A stretch of DNA of 64,000 nt from Pseudomonas sp. JQ170C (GTDB lineage Bacteria; Pseudomonadota; Gammaproteobacteria; Pseudomonadales; Pseudomonadaceae). Shown here in pieces: positions 1 through 8,347 of the stretch; position 1 is the first letter of the stretch, and every line of letters begins with the position of its first letter. Under the pieces are notes generated by a model, which saw only the letters and a list, made by a program, of their open reading frames with translations, was not told the DNA's origin and ran no database searches. The position numbers were made by a program, and so were the translations under genes. The stretch covers positions 3,068,501 through 3,132,500 of the forward strand of contig NZ_CP141608.1 in assembly GCF_035581345.1 (NCBI RefSeq). Reading direction: 5' to 3'.

Positions 1-585
1 GCCCAGCGTGCCACGCAATAGCCGTGCGCAGAGCACCGTGATAACGATGGTGGCAAAGGCCAGCAGCAGTTGCTGGGGCGCAGCGAAGTGCGCACTGCCG
101 GGCGCCCCGACAATCAACTGGCCCGATAGCTTGACCAGATTGACCGCGACCAGCAGCAACATGGTGCCCACCACCACCGAAGGGAAAAACCGCAGCAGGC
201 GCCGGAACACCGGCAGCACCAGAAAGTAGAAGATGCCCGTCAGGATCACCGCGCCCGAGGCTGTCGCCACCCCGTTCTGCTGGGCGATCAGGATGAACAG
301 CATGATTGGCGCGCCGCCGGGCAGCATGATGAACGGCAAGCGTGCGCCGCAGCCGCGCAAACCCAGTGACTGCAACAGTGTGCCCAGCCCGCACACCAGA
401 AAAGTGGCGCTGAGCAACTGCAGCGTCAGCTCACTGGAAAAACCAAGCGCCGTGGCCATCAGGAACACCGACGCAATCGGCGATGCCGCCATCACCAGCA
501 CATGCTGGGCACCAAACATCAGCAACTGGCGCCAGGGCAGGCGCTCATCAACAGGGCTAACAGGGTTCTTTTCGATATCCGGCAT
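1..585 (-). CDS. NCS2-family nucleobase:cation symporter (3' part cut by window edge)
   Basis: An open frame of 195 codons runs off the left edge of the window. The visible protein starts MPDIEKNPVSPVDERLPW and has several hydrophobic segments. The stretch RLPWRQLLMFGAQHVLVM and the later PFIMLPGGAPIMLF resemble the N-terminal half of xanthine/uracil permeases (NCS2, about 430-480 residues), which take up nucleobases by H+ or Na+ symport in the inner membrane. The ATG at 585 has GAGGTGG just upstream. The gene diverges from a LacI-type regulator, and two palindromic operators lie between them, so repression by that regulator is likely. The substrate cannot be told from this half. The family call is fairly sure. 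Confidence 0.85.
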   Translation of the reverse strand, partial: MPDIEKNPVSPVDERLPWRQLLMFGAQHVLVMAASPIASVFLMATALGFSSELTLQLLSATFLVCGLGTLLQSLGLRGCGARLPFIMLPGGAPIMLFILIAQQNGVATASGAVILTGIFYFLVLPVFRRLLRFFPSVVVGTMLLLVAVNLVKLSGQLIVGAPGSAHFAAPQQLLLAFATIVITVLCARLLRGTLG

Positions 586-682
586 ATCCCACCTCGACCT
601 GGGCCGTCACCGACAGCCCATTGAATTATTGTTATTTGGATCTGGACGAGCCTCGGCGGGAAAATGCGCACATCTACCCGAC

Positions 683-718
683 CAAATCGATTTGTACATT
701 CACCCAAATCGATTTGGG
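683..718. promoter_or_regulatory. Tandem LacI-type operators between permease and repressor
   Basis: Two copies of the palindrome CAAATCGATTTG are present. The first is at 683-694. The second is at 703-718 and extends to the perfect 16-mer CCCAAATCGATTTGGG. Their centres are 22 bp apart, about two helical turns, so two dimers would sit on the same DNA face. The central CG step is typical of LacI/GalR operators. They lie 98-133 bp from the permease start and about 120-155 bp from the regulator start, so both genes could be controlled. Confidence 0.75.
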
Positions 719-837
719 CAGAATGTATTCCTGTTCTGGAGGGCTGTCAACGCATCCCTCACCCCTCTTTGCCTCAGTAGCTGATAGCCTTCAGGCAGCG
801 TATAACTGCCGCCATCGCTTAAAGAGCCCATCTGTCT

Positions 838-1860
838 ATGCCCAACAGCCCTTCTCGCCGCCTCACCATTGCCGATGTCGCCAACGCCGCCGGGGTGTCG
901 CGCACCACCGTGTCCCACGCGCTCAATGATCGCGGGCAAGTCGATCCGGTCACCCGGGCACTGGTGAAAGAAGTTGCTGAACGCCTGGGCTACAGCCCCA
1001 ACCTGCGTGCCCAGCGCCTGCGCACCGGACGCGCCAACGCCATCGCCCTGCTCTCCTCCATGCCCTTTGCCGTGGCCGGTGGTTCGTCGCGCCTGGGCTT
1101 TTTGATGGAAATTGCCGCCACCGCCACCGAAGCGGCGCTGCGCCGAGGCGTGGCCCTGGTGCTGGTGCCGCCCATGGATGAGGCCAGGGAGCTGCTTGAT
1201 ACGCTGGATATCGACGGCGCGGTGATCATCGAGCCGGTGGCCAACGATCCAAACGTTGCGCGCCTGCGCAAACGTGGCGTGAAGCTGGTGTCCATCGGGC
1301 GCCAACCCGAGGCCCAGGCCTTGCCGTACATCGACATGCATGGCCAGGCCACCGGCACACTGCTGCTCGACCACCTGCAACAGCAAGGCGCGCGGCGCAT
1401 CGGCCTGGTGATCGGCGTGCAATCCCGGCACTCCTACCTGGACATGGAGCAGGCCTACCGGGCCTATTGCGCGGCCACCCACCAAGAGCCGGCGATTGTT
1501 CGGGCAGATGAAGGGGGTGGCGAAGCTGCCGGTGCGGCGGCGTGTATGGAGCTGCTGCAAGCGCACCCCGGCATCGATGGCCTGTGCGTGCCGGTCGATG
1601 CCTTTGCCACAGGCGCTGTGCGAGCGCTGCGGGACAAAGGGCTCAAGATCCCCCAGGACGTGAAGGTGGTGACGCGCTACGACGGCTTGCGCGCACGCGA
1701 AAGCACCCCGCCCCTGACGGCGTTGAACATGCACCTTGAAGAAGTGGCAGCCCTGGCCATCGAACTGCTCTTCGAGCAGATCAATGACACCGGCGAGCGC
1801 CAACGCATCGACGCCCCCCTGGCCACCCTGATTCCACGCGAATCGACCCTAACGCCGTAG
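838..1860 (+). CDS. LacI/GalR-family transcriptional regulator
   Basis: This 340-residue protein has the full LacI architecture. Residues 9-30 form the helix-turn-helix (TIADVANAAGVSRTTVS), followed by the hinge helix region around residues 50-60 (NLRAQRLRTGR). A periplasmic-binding-protein-like effector domain fills the rest. Length is normal for the family. The ATG has only a weak AAGAG upstream, but the helix-turn-helix begins at the usual distance from it. It is divergent from the permease and is presumed to bind the twin palindromes at 683-718, repressing the permease and itself. The ligand is unknown; a nucleobase or a product of it would fit the neighbour. It converges with the DUF1254 gene downstream, leaving only 44 bp between stops. 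Confidence 0.9.
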   Translation: MPNSPSRRLTIADVANAAGVSRTTVSHALNDRGQVDPVTRALVKEVAERLGYSPNLRAQRLRTGRANAIALLSSMPFAVAGGSSRLGFLMEIAATATEAALRRGVALVLVPPMDEARELLDTLDIDGAVIIEPVANDPNVARLRKRGVKLVSIGRQPEAQALPYIDMHGQATGTLLLDHLQQQGARRIGLVIGVQSRHSYLDMEQAYRAYCAATHQEPAIVRADEGGGEAAGAAACMELLQAHPGIDGLCVPVDAFATGAVRALRDKGLKIPQDVKVVTRYDGLRARESTPPLTALNMHLEEVAALAIELLFEQINDTGERQRIDAPLATLIPRESTLTP

Positions 1861-1904
1861 TTGCTGCCCCGCCGTAATACACAATCCCGGCAGTGCAACC
1901 TGAA

Positions 1905-3368
1905 CTACTTGGCGCGCACCGCTGCCGGCGGCGTCCAGGCACCGGACAGCACCTCGGCTTTGGGCCAGTACGTACGGATGGTCAACTCGAAATCGCTTCT
2001 CGGCGCCGGCAGCCAGTTGGCCTCCTTGTCCTTGCCGGGTGAGTCATGCTGCACGTAAAGCGTCAACGAGCCATCGGCGTTGTGCTTCATGTTCTTCAAG
2101 TTCTTGGTACCCAAGGAATATCGCTGCAGGTCATTGGCTGCGAAGAAATGCTGGGGGTCGTACATCGTCAGCGACCAGAAGCCATCGGCCGGCGGTGTCT
2201 GGCCCTTGTCGAAGGTCACGGTGTAACGGTGATTGCCGTTCAGTCGCTCACCCTTGCCGTCCACTTCCAGGAAGAAGTAGCGGGTTTCCTCCGGCTGGTT
2301 GGTGTACATGTTCGATTTGGCAGTGGCGACCCGGGTCAGGTAATCGTTGCCCCACCGGGCCACATTGGTCGGCGAGTTCCAGCCATTGGGCAGTCGCGAC
2401 CCGTTGGTGCGGAAGTTGAACAGCTCGCTGATGACCTTTGTTTCGGTCTCGTTCGCGGCCTCGAGCATTGCCTGCTTCACCGCAGGGTCCTGTTTTGCAG
2501 CTTCGAGCAGGGCTTTCATCATTGCGTAGCGACTTTCCTCCCCCGCCAGCGGCGGGACCTTCTCCAGTACTTCCGGCAGCTGGTCGAAGAACTTCGCCGG
2601 GTCTACCCACTTGGTTTCGCTTGAGGAATTCTTACCCGCCGGAAAATGCGGCAGGGCCTTCCAGTCGGTGGTCACGGTCTTGCCGTCGTAGCGGCTCAGC
2701 GGATACACCGCTACCTGATTGAGTACGGTGTGGATAGCCTCGCGGTCTTCCTTGCTGTCATCCATGAACACCCGTGGCCCCATGGCGACCAGTTCGGTCG
2801 GTGCCTTGATGACCGCGGTAATGCCGTCGGGCACCTTGCCATTCCAGTTCGGACCGACCAGCAAGTAATTGCCAGGCTTGGTGCCGTACTGTTTACCCAG
2901 CTTCGAGAATTCCTCGCTGCGCGCGTCATAGATGGCATACACCCAGAATCGGTCGCCGAAGTCGGGCACTTGCAGCACTACCGGCTCCTTGTCCACGGCG
3001 CCATAGCCAAAGCCATAGACCACGTCCTGGTTAGGGTGGGCCACCCAGCGTTGCTCCGGGGATACGTAGGTGCTGAGCATGGTCACATAGCCGGTCGGTG
3101 CTGCCGGCAAGATACCGCCAACCAGCCCCTGCTTGGGCGCGGCGGCGAAGGAGGCACGGCGGTTGAAGGCGTTGACCAAAGGCCAGCCCCAGAGGTAAGT
3201 GTCCTGAGCGATGACCTTGGCACTCGCTGGCGTCATCACCGTTCCCGCAGGAATGCCTGGCACCTCCCCGGCAGGCTTGCCGGAAGCATTGCCCGCAGCC
3301 TGCACGCCGCCCACCATCGCGCCGCAAAGCGCTAACGCCAGCAACGAATGCCGAAAAGTACTCTTCAT
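1905..3368 (-). CDS. Secreted DUF1254/DUF1214-domain protein
   Basis: A 487-residue protein. I chose the ATG at 3368 because GAAGG precedes it and a signal peptide follows (MKSTFRHSLLALALCG, ending at GGVQAA); the longer frame has no benefit. The N-terminal part (DTYLWGWPLVNAFNR, then WVAHPNQDVVYGFG) is DUF1254-like. The C-terminal part (FWSLTMYD, then LPAPRSDFELTIRTYWP) is DUF1214-like. Both are families of unknown biochemical function, usually exported. It follows the RND exporter gene by 192 bp on the same strand, with a strong terminator between, so it probably has its own promoter. It is one of four such proteins in this window. The exported location is well supported; the activity is unknown. 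Confidence 0.85.
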   Translation of the reverse strand: MKSTFRHSLLALALCGAMVGGVQAAGNASGKPAGEVPGIPAGTVMTPASAKVIAQDTYLWGWPLVNAFNRRASFAAAPKQGLVGGILPAAPTGYVTMLSTYVSPEQRWVAHPNQDVVYGFGYGAVDKEPVVLQVPDFGDRFWVYAIYDARSEEFSKLGKQYGTKPGNYLLVGPNWNGKVPDGITAVIKAPTELVAMGPRVFMDDSKEDREAIHTVLNQVAVYPLSRYDGKTVTTDWKALPHFPAGKNSSSETKWVDPAKFFDQLPEVLEKVPPLAGEESRYAMMKALLEAAKQDPAVKQAMLEAANETETKVISELFNFRTNGSRLPNGWNSPTNVARWGNDYLTRVATAKSNMYTNQPEETRYFFLEVDGKGERLNGNHRYTVTFDKGQTPPADGFWSLTMYDPQHFFAANDLQRYSLGTKNLKNMKHNADGSLTLYVQHDSPGKDKEANWLPAPRSDFELTIRTYWPKAEVLSGAWTPPAAVRAK

Positions 3369-3433
3369 AGCCTTCAAACTCCGTGTGGAATGAACAATGG
3401 CAGTCACATTGACCATCGGGTGCTTCCAGACTG

Positions 3434-3470
3434 AAAAAAAGTGCCCGACTCAAACCTGGGCCAGGCACTT
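3434..3470 (-). terminator. Rho-independent terminator after the RND operon
   Basis: Read on the minus strand, AAGTGCC (3470-3464) pairs with GGCACTT (3445-3439). The hairpin runs straight into seven T residues (3440-3434). It lies about 90 bp beyond the RND exporter stop and upstream of the DUF1254 gene start, so it should end the DUF1302-to-RND transcript. Confidence 0.75.
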
Positions 3471-3560
3471 CGGCAATCTCTCCGATAAGGTCGATGATCC
3501 TTTACAGGCGCCCTCGCCCGCCGCCGGCCAGCGCTCGGCACGCACAGCGGGCAAAGTCGA

Positions 3561-5954
3561 TCAACGTTGGCGTGTTGCGGGCGCGCGCAGCAGCCAGGCT
3601 GCCAACGCGGGCAGCAAGAGGATTGCGCCGAGCAGATTGACCAGGAACATGAAGGCCAGGAGGATGCCCATGTCGGCCTGGAACTTCAGTGACGAAAAGG
3701 CCCAGGTCGCGATAGACAGCGTCATGGTCACTGCGGTGAATACTGACGCCGTCCCCCGTTGCTTCAGCGCCTCGACAAAAGCTTCGCGCAGATCGGCGCC
3801 ACCCTCGTGCATTTCATGCTTGATCCGCTCGAACAGGTAAATGCCGTAGTCGACCCCTACCCCCACGCCCAATGCCACCACCGGCAATGTGTTGACCTTG
3901 ACGCCAATGCCCAGCACCGCCATCAGTGCGTTGCAGAGCACGGTGACCAGTGCCAGCGGCAAGATCACGCACAGGGTGATACGCAGCGAGCGGAACATCC
4001 ACAGGCACAGCAGCGTGACCGAGGCGAACAACGCGCTATTCACCAGTCTGTCACCGGCATGTACCACCTCGTTGGTGGCCGCCATCACCCCGACGTTGCC
4101 GGACGCCAGCTCAAAGCTGACCTGATCGCTGTCGTAGGCGGCTTTGAACGCCTTGATCTTGTCCATCAGGGTCGTGATGGTGTCGGCCTGGTGGTCGCGC
4201 GTGTAGATGGAAACGGGGATCGCATTGCACGCGCTGTTCATGTACTCCGTACCGACTCGCGTAGCGAACCCCACGCCTTGGGCAATCTGCGCGGTGGGCT
4301 CGGGCAACACTCGCCACTTCAGATCGGTTTCGGCATAGGCCTGAGTGATGTTGCCGACGAACCCTGCCAGGCTGCGAACCGAAGAAACGCCATCGTCCTG
4401 ACGCAGGTACAACTCAAGCTCGCCGATAGGGTCGAGTACTTCCCGTTTCACGCAGGGCGTCTCTTCATTGCTTTTGGCCCGTGCCACCACTTGCAGCAAG
4501 TCAACGCCAATGGCGAAATCGCCGGTGATAACCGCCACATCCTGGTTGTAGCGCGAGTCGGCGCGCAGTTCCGGTACCCCGGCGCCGGTATCGCCCACAT
4601 GCAGGTTGCGCGCTTCATACAGCCCACCCACCAGCAACAGCCCAGCGCACAACAGCACGCCAAGCGCACCACGTCGGGTCGCCAACACCCCCAGACGCTC
4701 CCACAGGCCGGCTCCCAGGGTTTCCTTGCCGCGCAGCTTCTGGGCGTCGGCAGCACTCAAGCGCATGAATGACAGCAGAATCGGCAGCAGCATCTTGTTG
4801 GTGACGATCATCACCGACACGCCGAGAGTGGCCGTAATGGCCAGCTCCCGAACCATCTCGATGTCCACCAAGGCAATGACCATAAAGCCCAGGGCGTTGG
4901 CCAGCAGTGCCACGGCACCCGGAATGAAGAGTTTCTGGAAACAGTTACGCGAAGCCGTGACACCATCGGCGCCGTTGAGCGTTTCGAGCTTCCAGGCGTT
5001 GGTCATCTGCACCGCATGGGACACACCGATCGAAAAAATCAGGAACGGCACCAGGATCGACATCGGGTCGAGTGTCAGTTTTACCAGCGGCAGCAGACCG
5101 AGCAGCCAGATCACCGGCACCACCGCACAGATCAAGGCCCAGCCGGTCAGCATCAACGACCCGCAATACCAGTACAGCAGCGCCGCGGTGATGACAAAGG
5201 CGATGATGAAGAACACCAGCACGCCGGAGGCACCTTCGGCGATATCGCCAATCGACTTGGCGAACCCGATGATGTGGATGCTGATGTCATCGCTCTGGTT
5301 CTGCTGGCGAATCTGCTCCAGTTTTTTTGCCACGCTCTGCAGGTCCAGGCGCTCACCGGTGGTCGGATCGGTTTCCTGCAAGTTGGCTACAACCATGGCG
5401 GCAGACAGGTCGTTGGAAACGATCCGCCCGACCCAGTCCGACTTCAGCGTACGCTCGCGGACCTGGGCGATTTGTTCAGGGGTGCCGGCGTAACTGGAAT
5501 CGACCAGGTTGCCGCCGGTGAAGCCGTCTTCCACCACTTCGGTGTAGCGCACGTTGGAGGTGAACAGCGACGTCACCGAACTGCGCTCCACGCCATTGAT
5601 GAAAAACACCTCATCGGAGACTTTGCGCAAGGCCGCCATGGCCTGCGGCGTAAAGACCTCGCCCTGGTTGTTCTTCACCGCCACCAGCACCTTGTTGGCG
5701 CCGCCGAAGTCCTTCTGGTATTCGAGGAAGGTCTGCATGTACGGGTGGTGCAGCGGAATCATCTTGAAGAAACCCGCCTCCACCTTGAGGTGACTGGCGC
5801 TGTACCCCAGGCCCAGGGTGATGAGGATGAACAACGCGAGCAGCGGCTTGCGTTGATGGAAGATCCAGTAGGACACCCGGCCCACCAGCCCGCGGGAGAA
5901 ATCCTGGCGCCCCAGACGATCGTCTTGCCTGGCGAAATGTTCCTGCTTGCTCAT
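3561..5954 (-). CDS. RND/MMPL-superfamily exporter
   Basis: A 797-residue inner-membrane protein with the duplicated layout of the RND/MMPL family. There is an N-terminal membrane segment (about residues 33-52), a large periplasmic loop, a five- to six-helix bundle near the middle, a second periplasmic loop, and a second bundle at the C-terminus. In that second bundle GVGVGVDYGIYLFER is the conserved Asp-bearing segment of these transporters. Size fits hydrophobe exporters rather than the 1000-residue AcrB type. RND/MMPL proteins of this class move lipids, steroids or hopanoid-like molecules using the proton gradient. It is translationally close to the Ycf48-like gene (3-bp gap, AGGA ribosome site) and ends the DUF1302-DUF1329 operon, suggesting one envelope transport machine. 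Confidence 0.88.
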   Translation of the reverse strand: MSKQEHFARQDDRLGRQDFSRGLVGRVSYWIFHQRKPLLALFILITLGLGYSASHLKVEAGFFKMIPLHHPYMQTFLEYQKDFGGANKVLVAVKNNQGEVFTPQAMAALRKVSDEVFFINGVERSSVTSLFTSNVRYTEVVEDGFTGGNLVDSSYAGTPEQIAQVRERTLKSDWVGRIVSNDLSAAMVVANLQETDPTTGERLDLQSVAKKLEQIRQQNQSDDISIHIIGFAKSIGDIAEGASGVLVFFIIAFVITAALLYWYCGSLMLTGWALICAVVPVIWLLGLLPLVKLTLDPMSILVPFLIFSIGVSHAVQMTNAWKLETLNGADGVTASRNCFQKLFIPGAVALLANALGFMVIALVDIEMVRELAITATLGVSVMIVTNKMLLPILLSFMRLSAADAQKLRGKETLGAGLWERLGVLATRRGALGVLLCAGLLLVGGLYEARNLHVGDTGAGVPELRADSRYNQDVAVITGDFAIGVDLLQVVARAKSNEETPCVKREVLDPIGELELYLRQDDGVSSVRSLAGFVGNITQAYAETDLKWRVLPEPTAQIAQGVGFATRVGTEYMNSACNAIPVSIYTRDHQADTITTLMDKIKAFKAAYDSDQVSFELASGNVGVMAATNEVVHAGDRLVNSALFASVTLLCLWMFRSLRITLCVILPLALVTVLCNALMAVLGIGVKVNTLPVVALGVGVGVDYGIYLFERIKHEMHEGGADLREAFVEALKQRGTASVFTAVTMTLSIATWAFSSLKFQADMGILLAFMFLVNLLGAILLLPALAAWLLRAPATRQR

Positions 5955-5957
5955 GAA

Positions 5958-6908
5958 TCAATCCTGCCCTTTCGCTGCAACCGGTGAGAGCGTCATCACG
6001 CCGTGATCGCCAACGGCCAGTAGTTGGCCGTCGCTTCGTTCAAGCGCCCGCGCGAGGCTGGCGTGGGTGGAAGGCAGGGTCGAGAAATGCTCGCCCTGGT
6101 CGTCGCTGGCCAGCAGCAAGCCACTGTTGCCCAGGATCAGTACGCGCCCGGACTTGAGCTGCAGCGCGCCATTGAAGGCAAAAGTGGTGTGGCTCGGGCG
6201 TTGCGTCCAGCTCTGCCCGGCATCGGCGGAATACCAGAGGTTGCCGCGCATGCCATAGATCAGCAGGCCACCCTCGCGCAGTTGCAACGCACCGAACAGG
6301 CTGCCGCCGTATGGGCTGCTCAGTGCCTGCCAGGACTCGCCCAGGTCGCTGGACCGGGCCAGGGTGCCGCTCTCCCCCACCATCAGCCAGTCACCGTTGG
6401 CCAGTGCAATGACCTGCGAGATGTGGCGGTCGAAGTCTTCGTCCATCACCCGGCGACGTTGCCAACTGGCGCCGTTGTCGGTCGACAACAGGTACAGACC
6501 GAAGGCCCCCCAGGCGGCCATCCGGCCCCCGCCCAGTGCGGCGACACCCAGTAGCGCGTCACCGTTGGTATCGGCTTCGACTTCGTGCCATTGGCGCCCG
6601 CCGTCCTCGGTGCGCAACAGCGTGCCGCCATGACCGACGGCAACGCCCCGGTTGGCGTCGACAAAGGCCACACCCGCCAAGGTGCGCGAAGACGACGTGC
6701 GGATACTGCTCCAGGGCCCGTCTTGCTGGTCGGCGCGCAGCACGACGCCGCGTTCGCCAACCGCCACCAGGCTCTCGCCTGCCTGAGTGACGTTGAGCAG
6801 GAACACCCGCTGCGGATGAACAGGAAAATCCAGCGCCGGCTGTTGCGCCTGGACGTGAGCGGCGAGCAGGCACAGGCCTGCCAGCACCGGTATGTGGCGT
6901 AGCGACAT
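5958..6908 (-). CDS. Exported Ycf48-like (BNR/Asp-box) beta-propeller protein
   Basis: A 316-residue protein. The ATG at 6908 has GGAG eight bases upstream and begins a signal peptide (MSLRHIPVLAGLCLLAAHVQAQ). Five Asp-box repeats of the S/T-x-D-x-G-x-x-W/F type are visible: TEDGGRQW, STDNGASW, SSDLGESW, SADAGQSW and SDDQGEHF. This predicts a seven-bladed propeller like Ycf48. In photosynthetic organisms Ycf48 aids photosystem assembly. In heterotrophic bacteria such proteins sit beside RND exporters and DUF1302/DUF1329 genes and probably act as periplasmic scaffolds; that role is inference. It lies between the DUF1329 and RND genes with short spacings, clearly in one operon. Confidence 0.85.
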   Translation of the reverse strand: MSLRHIPVLAGLCLLAAHVQAQQPALDFPVHPQRVFLLNVTQAGESLVAVGERGVVLRADQQDGPWSSIRTSSSRTLAGVAFVDANRGVAVGHGGTLLRTEDGGRQWHEVEADTNGDALLGVAALGGGRMAAWGAFGLYLLSTDNGASWQRRRVMDEDFDRHISQVIALANGDWLMVGESGTLARSSDLGESWQALSSPYGGSLFGALQLREGGLLIYGMRGNLWYSADAGQSWTQRPSHTTFAFNGALQLKSGRVLILGNSGLLLASDDQGEHFSTLPSTHASLARALERSDGQLLAVGDHGVMTLSPVAAKGQD

Positions 6909-6979
6909 GAACGTAACTCCAGCGAACGGCAGGGCCACGGTGGGTGGCCGCTGCCGGAATCAACCCAGGTGATGGCAGG

Positions 6980-8323
6980 TCACTTGCCCATGCGGCGCAG
7001 TGCGTCAGGCTGGAAGTCGACAAACCGTCCTTTGCTGCCAAAGCTCCAAGGCTGTGCCTCTTCGTTGGCCAGGCCCGCGACGTAGTAGCTGCCGTTGCTC
7101 AGGTCGTGCCAGATATTGGCGCGGTACCACGGCACCTGGGCGTCATAGAACTGCACCAGCGGGTGCACGCCAACGCGCCACAGCGTGCCACGGGTGTCAT
7201 AGGCGTCGCTGGCCAGTACGGTCCAGGAGTCCTCGTCGAGGTACATCACGCGCTTGCCGTAGACATGCTTGGCGTCCTTGCGCAGGGTGCCTTCCACCAC
7301 CCATACCCGATGCAGCTCATAACGCATGACCTCGGGATTCGGGGTGTTGGCGGTAAGGATTTGCTTGTACGGGGTGGCCTGGGCGCCGAGCTTGTAGTCG
7401 TTGTAGGGCACATACATCTCCTGCTTGCCCACCAGCTTCCAGTCAAAGCGGTCCGGGGCGCCGTTGTAACCGTCAAAGTCGTCGGTCACACGCAGGCCTT
7501 CGGTACCGTCGTTGACGTTGTCGTAGGCCAGGTCCGGAGCCCGGCGAACACGGCGTTGGCCAACGTTGTAGATCCACGCCGAGCGAACTTCCTGGACCTG
7601 GTCGATCGGCTCGTGAACCAGCTGCACGGTCCCCGCCAGGGTGGCCGGCGAAATGAACCGGGCGGAATAATTGAGCAGACGGTTCTCCGACTGCTTGTCC
7701 ATGTTCATGTCAAAGACACGGTTTTCCTGAATGCGTACGGTGTAGAAGTCACCGCTGCTGCGTACCGGGAAGGAGGCGTAGGTTCGCTGCAGGCCACCGC
7801 CGAGATAGCGCAGGTTGTGGTTCCAGATGGCTTCCAGGCCGTTTTTCGGAATCGGGAACGGCGTGGTGGTGCCGTTCAGGTCACTCACGGCAAACCCATT
7901 GAGCTTGGCGTTGACGGCTTCCTGGCGGACCTTCTCGGCAATGGCTGGCGGCACCATGGCGGTACGGTGGGTGGTATACACCGGCATGTTGAAATTGGGG
8001 TATTTGGCCAGCAGCGCCTGCATGCCTGGCGTCACTTTGTCTTTGTACTGCGCAAGGTTTGCAGCCGTGATGGTGAACAATGGCTTTTCACTGGCGAACG
8101 GGTCGATGTAGCCCTGCGCCGCACTCCAGCCCGCAGGCGGCTGAGCCAGGCCGCCGGTGTAAGCCGGTATCGAACCCTCGGCATTGCCTGCCATCTCGCC
8201 CCCTAGCGGGGTGAGGTCCTTGCCCAGGCGGGCAGCTTGATCAGCGGAAATTTGTGCATGGGCCTGGCTGCTCAGGGCAAGCAGGATGGCCGCCGTAGCA
8301 CCGGCACGGAGTGATGTTTTCAT
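6980..8323 (-). CDS. Periplasmic DUF1329-family protein
   Basis: A 447-residue protein with a clean signal peptide (MKTSLRAGATAAILLALSSQ, then AHAQ) and no lipobox. The N-terminal RLGKDLTPLGGEMAGNAEGS and IPAYTGGL signature is typical of DUF1329, a family with an LolA/LolB-like fold thought to carry lipidic cargo. Later motifs such as RRAPDLAYD and DRFDWKLVGKQEMYVPYN are shared with the second copy at 19537-20904. It starts 24 bp after the DUF1302 gene with an AGAGG ribosome site, so the two are cotranscribed. The likely job is to ferry a hydrophobic ligand between the outer-membrane barrel and the inner membrane. This rests on family fold and context, not on a proven substrate. Confidence 0.88.
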   Translation of the reverse strand: MKTSLRAGATAAILLALSSQAHAQISADQAARLGKDLTPLGGEMAGNAEGSIPAYTGGLAQPPAGWSAAQGYIDPFASEKPLFTITAANLAQYKDKVTPGMQALLAKYPNFNMPVYTTHRTAMVPPAIAEKVRQEAVNAKLNGFAVSDLNGTTTPFPIPKNGLEAIWNHNLRYLGGGLQRTYASFPVRSSGDFYTVRIQENRVFDMNMDKQSENRLLNYSARFISPATLAGTVQLVHEPIDQVQEVRSAWIYNVGQRRVRRAPDLAYDNVNDGTEGLRVTDDFDGYNGAPDRFDWKLVGKQEMYVPYNDYKLGAQATPYKQILTANTPNPEVMRYELHRVWVVEGTLRKDAKHVYGKRVMYLDEDSWTVLASDAYDTRGTLWRVGVHPLVQFYDAQVPWYRANIWHDLSNGSYYVAGLANEEAQPWSFGSKGRFVDFQPDALRRMGK

Positions 8324-8347
8324 CGGAAAAACCTCTTGTTGTTCTAA

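Noticed and set aside
700-1803. A 367-codon minus-strand frame antisense to the LacI-family gene.
   Set aside because: The plus-strand protein has a complete helix-turn-helix and effector domain; the antisense product has none.
1861-1904. A weak stem (GTTGC-TGCC with GGCA-GTGCAAC) between the LacI-type and DUF1254 genes as a terminator.
   Set aside because: Pairing needs a bulge and there is no T-run; support is too thin.
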